Assembly (NCBI RefSeq): GCF_001747105.1
Contig: NZ_MDGQ01000003.1
Span: forward strand, 1,178,001-1,242,000
Origin: Roseivirga misakiensis
GTDB taxonomy: Bacteria; Bacteroidota; Bacteroidia; Cytophagales; Cyclobacteriaceae
Direction: 5' to 3'
DNA: 64,000 nt
A program made the translations under genes and the position numbers. The notes below the pieces were generated by a model. The model had not been told where the DNA came from and ran no database searches. It was given only the letters and a program-made list of their open reading frames with translations. This document shows positions 9,199 to 18,133 of the stretch, piece after piece. Each line of letters begins with the position of its first letter. Position 1 is the first letter of the stretch.

Positions 9199-9785
9199 TG
9201 AAATTAAATGCAAAAAGAGCGGTTCTAGAATTCACTTCTATCGTAGTAGCGGTGATATTGGCCATGTCGTTGAGCGAACTCCGACAAAACTATTTGAACG
9301 AACAGCTCGCGAAAAAGACATTTAAAAATATAGTGCTCGAAGTAGAGCATAATGAAGAACAACTCAAGCGAGACTCTGCCAAAATCGCAAAGGATTTGGC
9401 GTTTATACAAAAATGGGTTGAAGACGTAAGTGAGGATAAAAAGCCCGAGACTTTTAGTGCTGGTTTTAGCCTATCATTTCTAAACAGTTCTGCCATGGAG
9501 GTAGCTGAAATCAACCAATCCTTGGCTTTTTTGAGCATGGAACAGCATATGGACTTGGCGGATATTTATGCCGCGCAAGACTTTTACAGTGAACATGGCA
9601 CTAAGATGTTCGATATTATGGGAGGGTTTGTAGGTCAAATGACCGAACCGAATCCTAAGGAAGTTCTACCGCACGTGCTTACGCTCAGGTTTCACTTAAG
9701 AATTATCTACAATACGATAAACGCTTATTTGGAACAATCTAGCACCTTTTTAGAGAATTATGCTACGGTGCTAGCATCTGATTGA
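9198..9785 (+). CDS. Membrane-anchored hypothetical protein, third gene of the LytS/LytTR operon
   Basis: 195 residues with one N-terminal membrane segment (about residues 10-26, LEFTSIVVAVILAMSL) and then a charged, helical, probably periplasmic domain (NEQLAKKTFKNIVLEVEHNEEQLKRD-type heptads). I know no named function. It is translationally coupled to the response regulator (TAATG overlap), so it may be an accessory sensor or output of that system; this is inference from position. Its last 23 bases overlap the end of mfd on the other strand. Confidence 0.8.
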   Translation: MKLNAKRAVLEFTSIVVAVILAMSLSELRQNYLNEQLAKKTFKNIVLEVEHNEEQLKRDSAKIAKDLAFIQKWVEDVSEDKKPETFSAGFSLSFLNSSAMEVAEINQSLAFLSMEQHMDLADIYAAQDFYSEHGTKMFDIMGGFVGQMTEPNPKEVLPHVLTLRFHLRIIYNTINAYLEQSSTFLENYATVLASD

Positions 9786-12700
9786 GGAGCGCTTTTCCTT
9801 CGTCCACGGACTTAATTTCGTTGAAGGTTAAGATTAGCCTTGTTTTGTACTCCTTCATTTTGCTGGTTTTCGGTCTTTTTTGAACGAAGGCAAGGATTTT
9901 TCCAAATGTGGGAGATTGGAAGTATGCCTCGTTGTCCGACGGAAGGAAATAGCATTTCATAGCCTCGTTTTTCAAAACTACCTTTTCGAAACCGAGCTGT
10001 TCGGCCAGCCACCTTAACCTGACGGTTTCCACTAAGTCAACCACAGCTGTAGGTAGGTTACCAAACCTATCCTGAATGTTATTGATGAACTCCTGAAGCT
10101 TTTCTTCATTTTTAATACTATCCAACTTAGAATAAAGGCTGAGTCTTTCGGATATGTTGGAAACATAGGAGTCAGGAATCAGGATTTCCAAATCCGTTTC
10201 AATGGTACAGTCTTGGGCCACAATTTTAGCGGCCTCTTTTACCAGATCTTTCTCAAAAAGAGACTTGAACTCATTTTCTTTTAGTTCTTGAACAGCCTCA
10301 TCCAGGATTTTATGGTACATGTCGAAACCAAGGTCCGAAATAAAACCACTTTGTTCGGCCCCGAGTAAATTACCCGCACCGCGGATATCTAAGTCGCGCA
10401 TGGCCACCTTAAAGCCATCACCTAAATCAGAAAATTCCTCTAATGCACTGAGCCTTTTTCTGGCTTCGCTTGTAAGTCCAATGGTAGGAGGAGTCAATAG
10501 ATAGCAGAAAGCCTTTCGGTTAGATCGTCCTACACGACCTCGCATTTGGTGCAAATCAGAAAGACCGAACATGTGTGCATGATTGATAATGATCGTATTG
10601 GCATTCGGAATATCCAGGCCTGATTCAATGATATTTGTTGAAACGAGTACGTCATATTCACCTTCGATGAACTTGACCATACGCTTTTCTAAAACGCTTC
10701 CGTCCATTTGGCCATGGGCAATACCGATTCGGGCATCTGGGACTAATTTTAGAATAATATTACCGATTTGCTCTATATCGTTGATTCGATTGTGAACTAC
10801 GAAAACTTGACCACCACGCCTCAGCTCAAAGCTAATTGCGTCTCTCATGATGACCTCGTTAAAAGAATGAATCTCGGTGGTTACTGGCTGCCTATTTGGT
10901 GGAGGAGTGGCAATCACGCTCAAATCTCGAGCACCCATGAGTGAAAAATGAAGTGTTCTCGGAATTGGTGTCGCTGTGAGCGTTAGTACGTCAACATTGA
11001 CCCTAAATTCTTTCAACTTGTCTTTCACCTTTACACCGAACTTCTGTTCCTCGTCAATTACTAATAGGCCTAAATCTTTGAAAGACACGTCTTTGTTGAC
11101 AATTCTATGCGTACCGATCAGTATTTCGGTTTTACCCTCTTTTACCCGTTCTAAAGTCTCTCTTATTTCTTTGGCTGTCTTAAATCGGTTGATGTATTCT
11201 ACCTTAATTGGGAAGTTGCTCAAGCGCTCGGCAAAGGTCCTGTAGTGCTGCATGGCCAAGATAGTTGTTGGCACAAGTACTGCGACTTGTTTTCCGTTCA
11301 CTGCGGCTTTAAAGGCGGCACGAATTGCTACTTCCGTCTTGCCAAAACCGACATCGCCACAAACCAATCTGTCCATTGGGTGCGAAAGCTCCATGTCATG
11401 TTTAACATGTTCTGTTGCTAGGGCTTGGTCTGGTGTGTCTTCGTAAATAAAGGAAGATTCGAGTTCGGCCTGTAGAAAGCCATCTTGGGAGAAAGCGAAA
11501 CCAGGGGCATTTTTTCTTTTCGAATAAAGACTGATCAGATCCTTGGCAATGTCTTTTACTTTTCCCTTAACCCGTTTCTTTTTGTTTTCCCATTCTGGGC
11601 TACCCAGTTTACTCATGGACGGCGCCATGCCCTCTTTGCCCGTATATTTAGATATTTTGTGCAGAGCGTGTAAACTGACATAGAGCAAATCATCATCGCG
11701 ATAAACCAGCCTAATGGATTCTTGGAGCTTTCCGTTGACCTCCTTTTTTTCCATACCCACAAAACGGCCGACGCCATGATCTATATGGGTAACATAGTCT
11801 CCTGGCTGGAGCGATCGTAGCTCTTTTAGCGTAAGGGCCTTTGACTTAGAGTGTTTTGTTTTGGTTTTGTACTTGTGAAAACGATCAAAAAGTTGATGAT
11901 CTGTGTAGCAAAGAACCTCCCTGGTTTTATCAATAAAGCCTTGCCGAAGTCCGATGTTCAAAGACTGGATCTTGAGGGTTGGATCAAGCTCCAGAAAGAT
12001 AGTTTCCAGCCTGTTGATCTGATTGAGTGATTCGGCAGCGATACATAGCATTGTGTTTTGTAACTGCCATTTCCCTAGGTTTTCAGTAATCTTATCAAAG
12101 TTCTTATTGAAAGATTGCTGTGCCTCTACGTCGAAATCGAAAGCAAAATCAGGTTGCATGTAGTTCCTACTGCCAAACTCCACTTGTGCATAACCGTGAA
12201 TATCGGAAATGAAAGAATCAGCATTCTCGAATAAAGAGCTCGGGCTTAAGACGACTTGCGTATCTGTTACTGACAGTACTTCGTCGAAGTTTTCTGTCGC
12301 TTTGGCAAAGTACTTATCTATGGTATCAAGGGTTTGTTGATAATCCTTGAACCAGATTTTAGTATTGTTTGGCAGAAAGCTTGGAAAAGACTGCCTAGTC
12401 TCTTCTAATAATCTGGTTTGCACGTTAGGAATAATGTTGATTTCCTTAATGCTGTCTTCACTCAGCTGGGAGACTGGGTCGAAAGTTCTAATGCTTTCTA
12501 TTTCATTGCCGAAAAGCTCAATTCTATAAGGTAAGTCGTGGGCATAGGAATATACGTCTACAATGCCACCACGCACTGAAAATTGACCTGCTTCATAAAC
12601 AAAGTCATTTTTCTCAAAATCATAAGTCGCCAAGAGATCCGAAAGGAAGGCAACGTCAAGCTGTTCGCCTACCTTGGCAGAAAACGTATTACTAGAAAGT

Positions 12701-13116
12701 GCTTTTTTGTTAATAACCTTTTCGGTGAGGGCTTCCGGATAAGTCACCACTAGTTCACCTGTAGAGGCTTTGTGGTTAATTCTATTGAGAATTTCTGCCC
12801 GCATTAAAATGTTGGCATTTTCGGTCTCATCGAATTGGTAAGGGCGTTTATAAGAAGTTGGGAAGAGGAGAACCTCTTTTTCTCCCATTAAATTTTGAAG
12901 GTCATTATGGAAATAGGCAGCCTCCTCTTTATCGTGAAGTACAAAGACATTCGTCTGCTTTGTCAGCTGATAAGTGGCCGCCGCCACTACAGCATCCAGG
13001 CTGCCTACCAGTCCCTTAAGCCTAAGCCTTGACGACTGATTTGGCTTTATTCTTTCCGCAATGGTCTGAATAAGCGCATCCTCTTTATAAACCTTTATGA
13101 AATCTTTAACCTTCAA
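9763..13116 (-). CDS. mfd: Transcription-repair coupling factor Mfd
   Basis: 1117 residues, normal for Mfd. The N-terminal UvrB-homology region (about 1-450) is followed by the RNA-polymerase-interacting CarD-like domain (YVTHIDHGVGRFVGM near 475). The SF2 helicase core has Walker A GDVGFGKTEVA (near 585), DEEQ (near 689) and a RecG-like motif VGRSNRKAFCYLL. A C-terminal TRCF domain ends the protein. It removes stalled RNA polymerase and recruits UvrA. The only usable start is TTG at 13116, because an in-frame TAG lies four codons upstream. The 3' end overlaps the preceding plus-strand gene by 23 bp. Confidence 0.97.
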   Translation of the reverse strand: MKVKDFIKVYKEDALIQTIAERIKPNQSSRLRLKGLVGSLDAVVAAATYQLTKQTNVFVLHDKEEAAYFHNDLQNLMGEKEVLLFPTSYKRPYQFDETENANILMRAEILNRINHKASTGELVVTYPEALTEKVINKKALSSNTFSAKVGEQLDVAFLSDLLATYDFEKNDFVYEAGQFSVRGGIVDVYSYAHDLPYRIELFGNEIESIRTFDPVSQLSEDSIKEINIIPNVQTRLLEETRQSFPSFLPNNTKIWFKDYQQTLDTIDKYFAKATENFDEVLSVTDTQVVLSPSSLFENADSFISDIHGYAQVEFGSRNYMQPDFAFDFDVEAQQSFNKNFDKITENLGKWQLQNTMLCIAAESLNQINRLETIFLELDPTLKIQSLNIGLRQGFIDKTREVLCYTDHQLFDRFHKYKTKTKHSKSKALTLKELRSLQPGDYVTHIDHGVGRFVGMEKKEVNGKLQESIRLVYRDDDLLYVSLHALHKISKYTGKEGMAPSMSKLGSPEWENKKKRVKGKVKDIAKDLISLYSKRKNAPGFAFSQDGFLQAELESSFIYEDTPDQALATEHVKHDMELSHPMDRLVCGDVGFGKTEVAIRAAFKAAVNGKQVAVLVPTTILAMQHYRTFAERLSNFPIKVEYINRFKTAKEIRETLERVKEGKTEILIGTHRIVNKDVSFKDLGLLVIDEEQKFGVKVKDKLKEFRVNVDVLTLTATPIPRTLHFSLMGARDLSVIATPPPNRQPVTTEIHSFNEVIMRDAISFELRRGGQVFVVHNRINDIEQIGNIILKLVPDARIGIAHGQMDGSVLEKRMVKFIEGEYDVLVSTNIIESGLDIPNANTIIINHAHMFGLSDLHQMRGRVGRSNRKAFCYLLTPPTIGLTSEARKRLSALEEFSDLGDGFKVAMRDLDIRGAGNLLGAEQSGFISDLGFDMYHKILDEAVQELKENEFKSLFEKDLVKEAAKIVAQDCTIETDLEILIPDSYVSNISERLSLYSKLDSIKNEEKLQEFINNIQDRFGNLPTAVVDLVETVRLRWLAEQLGFEKVVLKNEAMKCYFLPSDNEAYFQSPTFGKILAFVQKRPKTSKMKEYKTRLILTFNEIKSVDEGKALLNQMLAP

Positions 13117-13247
13117 TGAATCTCGCTAGAGTGGGCAGCAAATGTAGTATATTTTGGTCTTAAGCACATGAGGCGTTAATTGCCTTTGAAAGAAATAATT
13201 GTTGCTAAACTAAACCCTTTCGTTTATCTAGTTGTTACGAACGGCGA

Positions 13248-13874
13248 ATGAAAAAGGAAAAGCGGCGTGTTGACTTAAGAAAAGAGGCTTTCAAACGTAT
13301 TGAAAGCATGCATCCTCACATGGTATTGCTCTATGTGAGTATGATTGGGAGTGCCATTATTTTTCTTTTCACTATAGTGGCATTTACTGTATCTAGGCCT
13401 GCTGACGCTGATTTTCTGACGATTAACTTCCCAAAGTCTTTTATCATCAGTACGTTCGTTTTACTGCTATCGAGTTTTACGGTTTCGAAGGTTTTACCAG
13501 CCTATGAAAAGGACGATTTAGATGAGGTAAAGAAGTGGCTTGGCTTTACTCTTTTGCTGGGTTTTGCTTTCTCGCTATCCCAACTCACGGGATGGAAGGA
13601 GCTACAGTCTTATAATATCCTGTTTACTGGGCATCGGTCTGGGGCTTATTTATATGTTATTTCTGGCTTACATGTTTTACATATGGCAGGCGTTATGATT
13701 TTCGCGGTTGTTCTTTTGCTAGAATGCCATAAAACATCACAAGATGCAGTCAAGCATCTAATGTATTCCACGAACCCGTACCAGAAGGTTAAGCTAAAGA
13801 TTCTAACAGACTTTTGGCATTTTGCAGATGCTGTTTGGATTGTTCTTTTCTTCTATTTCCTATTTAGCTTTTAG
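13248..13874 (+). CDS. Cytochrome c oxidase subunit III-like protein
   Basis: 208 residues with five predicted membrane helices, the size of the short CtaE/CyoC type. Family features are the LYVSMIGSAIIFLFTI first helix, the TGHRSGAYLYVISGLHVLHMAG segment and a final WHFADAVWIVLFFYF helix, all characteristic of heme-copper oxidase subunit III. It acts in the inner membrane as a non-redox subunit of the proton-pumping oxidase. No other oxidase subunit is present, so this is an orphan copy. Its last 11 bases overlap a small minus-strand membrane-protein gene. Confidence 0.88.
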   Translation: MKKEKRRVDLRKEAFKRIESMHPHMVLLYVSMIGSAIIFLFTIVAFTVSRPADADFLTINFPKSFIISTFVLLLSSFTVSKVLPAYEKDDLDEVKKWLGFTLLLGFAFSLSQLTGWKELQSYNILFTGHRSGAYLYVISGLHVLHMAGVMIFAVVLLLECHKTSQDAVKHLMYSTNPYQKVKLKILTDFWHFADAVWIVLFFYFLFSF

Positions 13875-14115
13875 ACTGAAGTAGCTGTTTTAAATCTTTG
13901 AAAAACTTACCCACAACCTTGGGTATAGAAACACCGATTTTCTGTAAACCAATATTCAATACGGCAAACCAGATCATAAATAGGATGATCATTACCGCAA
14001 TGACTATATTATTGAATTGTGGCTCTACTGCGTTGACCTCTACTGTTTGGGAAATGTCATTATTTTGGAAAAAACCTATCAATGAATGATCGGTGGGGTA
14101 ATGGAGTTTACTCAT
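13864..14115 (-). CDS. Small single-pass membrane protein (83 aa)
   Basis: One hydrophobic helix (about residues 34-57, NNIVIAVMIILFMIWFAVLN) with a short polar N-terminus and a basic C-terminal tail (GKFFKDLKQLLQSKS). No family is recognised. Its start is five bases below the stop of the next upstream gene (14121), so both are one operon. Because it overlaps the end of the oxidase subunit III gene by 11 bp, it is the convergent partner of that gene. Confidence 0.65.
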   Translation of the reverse strand: MSKLHYPTDHSLIGFFQNNDISQTVEVNAVEPQFNNIVIAVMIILFMIWFAVLNIGLQKIGVSIPKVVGKFFKDLKQLLQSKS

Positions 14116-14120
14116 GTCTT

Positions 14121-14795
14121 TTATCGAATATTTACAGCATTCGAAGTTTTTATTCTGTTTCTAATAACCAGTAAAGCTTTTGTAATCCGATTCAAAATAT
14201 AAATCGTGGGTCCAATAACAGGGGTAATGAAAAGCACAATGAACAGCCAAATCCTGTTGATGTTCCTATGAAAGGACATTAAGAAAAATGAAACTATCAT
14301 AAGAAAGAACTGATAGACATATAGTTTTCTCACGAAAATAAATGAACCACCAATTTCAGGCTTGTTATAGATAAAGCTTTCAATCTCAGGTTGGTTTGAG
14401 CCATCCGTGAAAAAGGCATTAAGCTCACCTTTGATGAATAAACTTTCAACAATGTTTAACCCGCTTATTCTTAATGAAACAGGTAGAGACCAATAAACGG
14501 TGTTTTCCTTCGAGTTCTGCGTTAACTGAAGACCTTGGTGGAATACTTCAATTCCGATGAGCAGGCCTGTTAATGTACTCACTATGGTGTCAAGCTTTAT
14601 GCTGCCATTGTCTGTTTTCCTAAAAACTAATGATAGTCTCAAGTCAGTAAAGTCATCAACCATGAATGTGTGTTCATGTAAGTGAGCATCTTTAAATCCG
14701 TAAACCACACTACTCCAACCTTGGCCCTTGATTGAGGTCGTGCAGATTGATATGAATAGGACCCACGTCAAGAGCCTACTTAGAACAAACTTCAT
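14121..14795 (-). CDS. Hypothetical protein with signal peptide and C-terminal membrane helices
   Basis: 224 residues. An N-terminal signal sequence ends near residue 24 (TTSIKGQ), a beta-rich soluble part follows (about 25-150, with DFTDLRLSLVFRK), and then come two membrane helices (about 155-176 and 180-206) and a basic tail (RNRIKTS). The topology suggests an outside sensing or binding domain tethered by a C-terminal hairpin. I recognise no domain. It is cotranscribed with the 83-residue membrane protein downstream. A clear -7 box was not found upstream. Confidence 0.7.
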   Translation of the reverse strand: MKFVLSRLLTWVLFISICTTSIKGQGWSSVVYGFKDAHLHEHTFMVDDFTDLRLSLVFRKTDNGSIKLDTIVSTLTGLLIGIEVFHQGLQLTQNSKENTVYWSLPVSLRISGLNIVESLFIKGELNAFFTDGSNQPEIESFIYNKPEIGGSFIFVRKLYVYQFFLMIVSFFLMSFHRNINRIWLFIVLFITPVIGPTIYILNRITKALLVIRNRIKTSNAVNIR

Positions 14796-14882
14796 AATGG
14801 TCCTTTCTATTGATAAAGATATTAAACATAAATATAGGCAGAATATATTCTCCCTGAATTATAAAATATTATCAATCAAAAT

Positions 14883-14912
14883 AAAAAAGGCCGCGTGACC
14901 AAACGCGACCTT
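14883..14912 (-). terminator. Intrinsic terminator downstream of the repeat-protein gene
   Basis: A 10-bp stem formed by 14887-14896 and 14903-14912 has a 6-nt loop. Read on the minus strand it is fully paired, with one G-U wobble, and is followed by a run of Ts (TTTTTTATTTT). It fits as the terminator of the gene ending at 14968. Confidence 0.8.
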
Positions 14913-14967
14913 CAGCAATTGACTTATGAAGAATTGTTTTTGACTTTTGGGCTCAGCCCTGAGTTTT

Positions 14968-16191
14968 TTAGTTAAAAGTGATTGACTTAACGTCTTCCCA
15001 TGCTATGTACTTAGGATCTCCACTTCCTGAGAATACTAGTACACCGTCGTTGTCTTCGTTTACATCTCGAGCATCTCCGATTAATAGCTCTGTACCATTT
15101 TTCAGTACTACGCTCGAGTAATCATAATTTTTTGGAGTAATGCTTTTGATACTGCCCATGGTGATGATGAATTCAACATCGTCATCTTTTCCCTGAAGCA
15201 TTTCATAAGAGTAAGCTTCGTCTAAATCGTAAGTGATATCTCCGCTTAATGTTTCACCATCTACAGTTGTTACTGTACCAGATAGTCTCTTTAGGTTGGC
15301 AAAACTCTTGTAGTTTTGAACGGTTTTCGGCGCATCTTTAAAAGTTACTTTTTTGAAATCTCTCCATGGAATATCAACTTGACCAAAGTCGGTACTCACA
15401 ATGATTCCTCTATTTTCACCATTTACGTCGTTAGAACCTCTCAAGTATAACTCTCTACCTGATTTAGTGATTACGTTACTGCCACTACGTTCTCTTTCAA
15501 TTGACTTAAGCTTGCCGAATTCGATTTTCACGTCACCATCTCTAGTATCGCCATCTAGGATGTCAGTTGATATTCTTTCGTCGTGATCCCACTCGATAAA
15601 TCCAGTATACTCACCACCGTAAATTTCAACTGTACCGTAAAGAGGAGCGCCCATGGTTTCATCAAGTTTTGATGGTGTATCCATGAATTCGATTGTTTCA
15701 ATTCTACTCCATCTGAAAGAACTTTTACCTAGCTCTTTGTCCATAATGTGAACCGTCGTGTTGAAGTCATTCGATCCATCTTTCACATAAACCGTTTCGC
15801 CATCACGCATGGTCATCTTTACTTCAGACCTTCTGTTAATCTCTATTTTAGAGATGTTACCGAATTGTGCTTGGAACTCGTGAGTGGTTTCGTAGTTGCT
15901 GTTGCTGTTCCAACTGATGTTGAAACCATTCCAGCTTCTTCTTTCCCTGTTCCTTAATTCTCTTCTGTCTTCTCTAGATAAGTATCTATAATTTTCGTTG
16001 TCTTCTTTGTTGCCGTTGAAGATGTCCACCCACATGGCTTCTTCATCGCCCCATCTAATTTGACCTGTATATGTATCACCGTCAATAGTTGTTAGTTTTC
16101 CGTAGATGAGTGCTTCATCTTGAGCGACAGCACTCATGGAACCTACCAAAGTGAAAACTGCTATTAAAGTGATTTTAAGTTTTGAGTTCAT
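14968..16191 (-). CDS. Secreted three-repeat protein of unknown function (paralogue A)
   Basis: From ATG 16191 the product is 407 residues with a clean signal peptide ending SAVAQ. A longer frame to ATG 16221 adds ten basic residues, but a -7-like box at 16233-16240 would put the transcript start almost on that ATG, so I prefer 16191. The mature part is three diverged repeats of ~105-140 residues (about 30-171, 185-285, 303-407). Each begins GxVTTxxGExYxGxIxW(D) and ends with an IxWxDxxxIxF strand; the second carries GRELYLRGSNDVNGENRG. No domain is recognised. A paralogue lies at 18134-19402, with a LytTR two-component pair between them. Confidence 0.85.
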   Translation of the reverse strand: MNSKLKITLIAVFTLVGSMSAVAQDEALIYGKLTTIDGDTYTGQIRWGDEEAMWVDIFNGNKEDNENYRYLSREDRRELRNRERRSWNGFNISWNSNSNYETTHEFQAQFGNISKIEINRRSEVKMTMRDGETVYVKDGSNDFNTTVHIMDKELGKSSFRWSRIETIEFMDTPSKLDETMGAPLYGTVEIYGGEYTGFIEWDHDERISTDILDGDTRDGDVKIEFGKLKSIERERSGSNVITKSGRELYLRGSNDVNGENRGIIVSTDFGQVDIPWRDFKKVTFKDAPKTVQNYKSFANLKRLSGTVTTVDGETLSGDITYDLDEAYSYEMLQGKDDDVEFIITMGSIKSITPKNYDYSSVVLKNGTELLIGDARDVNEDNDGVLVFSGSGDPKYIAWEDVKSITFN

Positions 16192-16339
16192 GACCTTTTT
16201 ATGTTTTAGTTGTTTTCTCATTTTCGATACGTCAAATATGAAGACAACGGATAGGTTATGAAATCAATAGGGGTTCTATCGGGGCATTATTGAACTGAAA
16301 CGGGCGCGCCTAATACCGAATCCGACAGCCTGATTCAGC

Positions 16340-17101
16340 TTACTGGTCTAACCAACGCTTGAAGAGAGGAGTTTTCTCACTACTCACCACTATATCCTGA
16401 TCGATAGCAGGGTTCAACCCAAGCTTGACACGACCTTTGAAATAAGGGTGAATGTCTGTGACAGCATCAAAATGGACGAAGAACTTGCGGTTTACTCTGT
16501 AGAAATGCTTGGGGTCTAAGAGTGATTCTAATTCTTCTAGGGTCTGATCGATTGGTAATTTCTGGTTGTCAAAAGTGACCAGGTATGAAAGCTTATCTTG
16601 AGAGAAGAAATAAGCGACCTTTTCTATAGGAATGGCTTTAATTCGCTGCCCTAGCTTTACCAAAAACCTAGATTTGTACTCTTTCGAGGCGCCTGAAATC
16701 ACAGCTCGAATTTCGTCCATATCAATCTTGCTGTTGTCTTCGGAAGCTTGCCTGTTATCGTATTTGTCGAGTGCGCTCGCTAGCTTTTCTTTTTGAATAG
16801 GTTTAAGTATGTAATCCACACTATTTACCTCAAATGCTTTGATCGCGTATTCGTCATAAGCTGTGGTAAATATTACAGGCGTCTTTACTTCAACCTGATC
16901 GAAGATTTCAAAGCTCGAGCCATCCAGTAGGTGTATATCGCTAATGATAAGGTCGGGGTGTTCGTTGTTCTGTAGCCATAATACAGCCGCTTCGATTGAT
17001 TTCATGGCCGCAAGAATTTCGGCCTCAGGTTTCAGGCTCTTTAAAAGCTGGATCAATCGATCGGAGGCTAATTTTTCGTCTTCAAAAACAACTACATTCA
17101 T
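16340..17101 (-). CDS. LytTR-family response regulator
   Basis: 253 residues: a receiver domain with DEK pocket and Asp55 in LIISDIHLLDGSSFEIF, a conserved TTAYDEYAIKAFEV switch segment and KPIQK lysine, then a LytTR domain (about 150-250, FYRVNRKFFVHFDAV). It follows its kinase by three bases. Together with the kinase and paralogue B it forms one minus-strand operon. The 148 bp between its stop and the start of paralogue A hold the likely promoter of paralogue A, a natural place to look for its binding site. It resembles the regulator at 62358-63137 closely in layout. Confidence 0.93.
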   Translation of the reverse strand: MNVVVFEDEKLASDRLIQLLKSLKPEAEILAAMKSIEAAVLWLQNNEHPDLIISDIHLLDGSSFEIFDQVEVKTPVIFTTAYDEYAIKAFEVNSVDYILKPIQKEKLASALDKYDNRQASEDNSKIDMDEIRAVISGASKEYKSRFLVKLGQRIKAIPIEKVAYFFSQDKLSYLVTFDNQKLPIDQTLEELESLLDPKHFYRVNRKFFVHFDAVTDIHPYFKGRVKLGLNPAIDQDIVVSSEKTPLFKRWLDQ

Positions 17102-17104
17102 AAT

Positions 17105-18124
17105 TTACTGTGCCTCTAAGTCTACCAAAGGGATTTTAACAATAAAGTTATCGGGATTCTTAAACACCTGAACTTCCTTATCGGTAAAGTAAGAATATCT
17201 TTTCTTAATGTTATCCAGCCCGGTTTTCCCACTGTTCCTAGTTTCAACACGTTTTTCTCTCAGGTTGTTTTTAATCGTCAGATAACCGTTTTGACAAGAA
17301 ATATGGATTTTCAGAGGTTTTACTTCGGATATGATGTTGTGTTTGATCGCGTTTTCTATCAGCATTTGCAGCGTTAGCGGTGGCAGATAAAGCGTGTGAG
17401 ATTTACTTTCTATATCTATGAAAGTCTGGATAGTATCTTCGAACCTGATTTCTAATAGGTATAAGTAAGAAGCGATAAACCTAAGCTCTTCATTTAGTGT
17501 AACTAGTTCTTCTTTACTACTCTTGAGAATATTGCGGTAAACATCGGCAAATTTTTCTAAGTACGTCTGAGAAAGTTCAGTATCCACACTAATCAATGAG
17601 GATAGAATGTTCAAGTTGTTAAATAGAAAATGTGGGTCTAAGTGGTTTTTTAGTGTGGTGAGCTCTGCCCGAATGGTTTCTTTTTGAAAAGTTTCAGAGT
17701 TAACCTGCGCTGTCTTCCAGTTGCTAAGAAACTGTATGCCGAAGTTGATCGAAATGGTAGGTAAAAGTACTAGAAGCCCCAAAATATTCATCGATACTAT
17801 TTGCGCTTCATTAGGCGGATCGGTTGTTAGGCCTAGTTTTAATATAAAGTAGCTTAGGTTAATAATAATGAGTGAAAGAAGAATTCCCACCCCCAATTGC
17901 CAATAGAAACGTTTATTGCCATGTTCTAGCCATGGCATACTTTTATCTAGTTTTCTGGTTAAAAAGTGATTGGAAATCCAAACCAATATAAGTGTGATAA
18001 CTACCCAACTTGCAGTTAAATAGAGCTCTCTATCGGCGTTTGTAGCGTAAAGTGTTATAAAAACAGCAGCCGTTAGCACTACGCTAACGATCAACTGGTT
18101 TCTAATTTTTTTGGATAGTGTCAC
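17105..18124 (-). CDS. LytS/YehU-type sensor histidine kinase
   Basis: 339 residues with four membrane helices (about 10-27, 37-54, 75-97, 108-133), then a His_kinase domain with H-box HLDPHFLFNNLNILSSL (His165), N-box LIENAIKH and a shortened G-box GKTGLDNIKKRY. It is catalytically complete, though the G-box is less canonical than in its neighbours. The frame begins with GTG (18124), nine bases after the stop of paralogue B, so it is translated from the same message. The extracytoplasmic loops are very short, which suggests a signal in the membrane or from a partner protein. Confidence 0.9.
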   Translation of the reverse strand: MTLSKKIRNQLIVSVVLTAAVFITLYATNADRELYLTASWVVITLILVWISNHFLTRKLDKSMPWLEHGNKRFYWQLGVGILLSLIIINLSYFILKLGLTTDPPNEAQIVSMNILGLLVLLPTISINFGIQFLSNWKTAQVNSETFQKETIRAELTTLKNHLDPHFLFNNLNILSSLISVDTELSQTYLEKFADVYRNILKSSKEELVTLNEELRFIASYLYLLEIRFEDTIQTFIDIESKSHTLYLPPLTLQMLIENAIKHNIISEVKPLKIHISCQNGYLTIKNNLREKRVETRNSGKTGLDNIKKRYSYFTDKEVQVFKNPDNFIVKIPLVDLEAQ

Positions 18125-18133
18125 GGATACAAG

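Noticed and set aside
16191-16221. Longer N-terminus for repeat paralogue A
   Set aside because: The extra ten residues are highly basic, and a likely transcript start lies only a few bases before that ATG.
16296-16306. GGCGCGCC palindrome near 16300
   Set aside because: An 8-bp palindrome by itself is a chance restriction-type site; no repeat or context supports a role.
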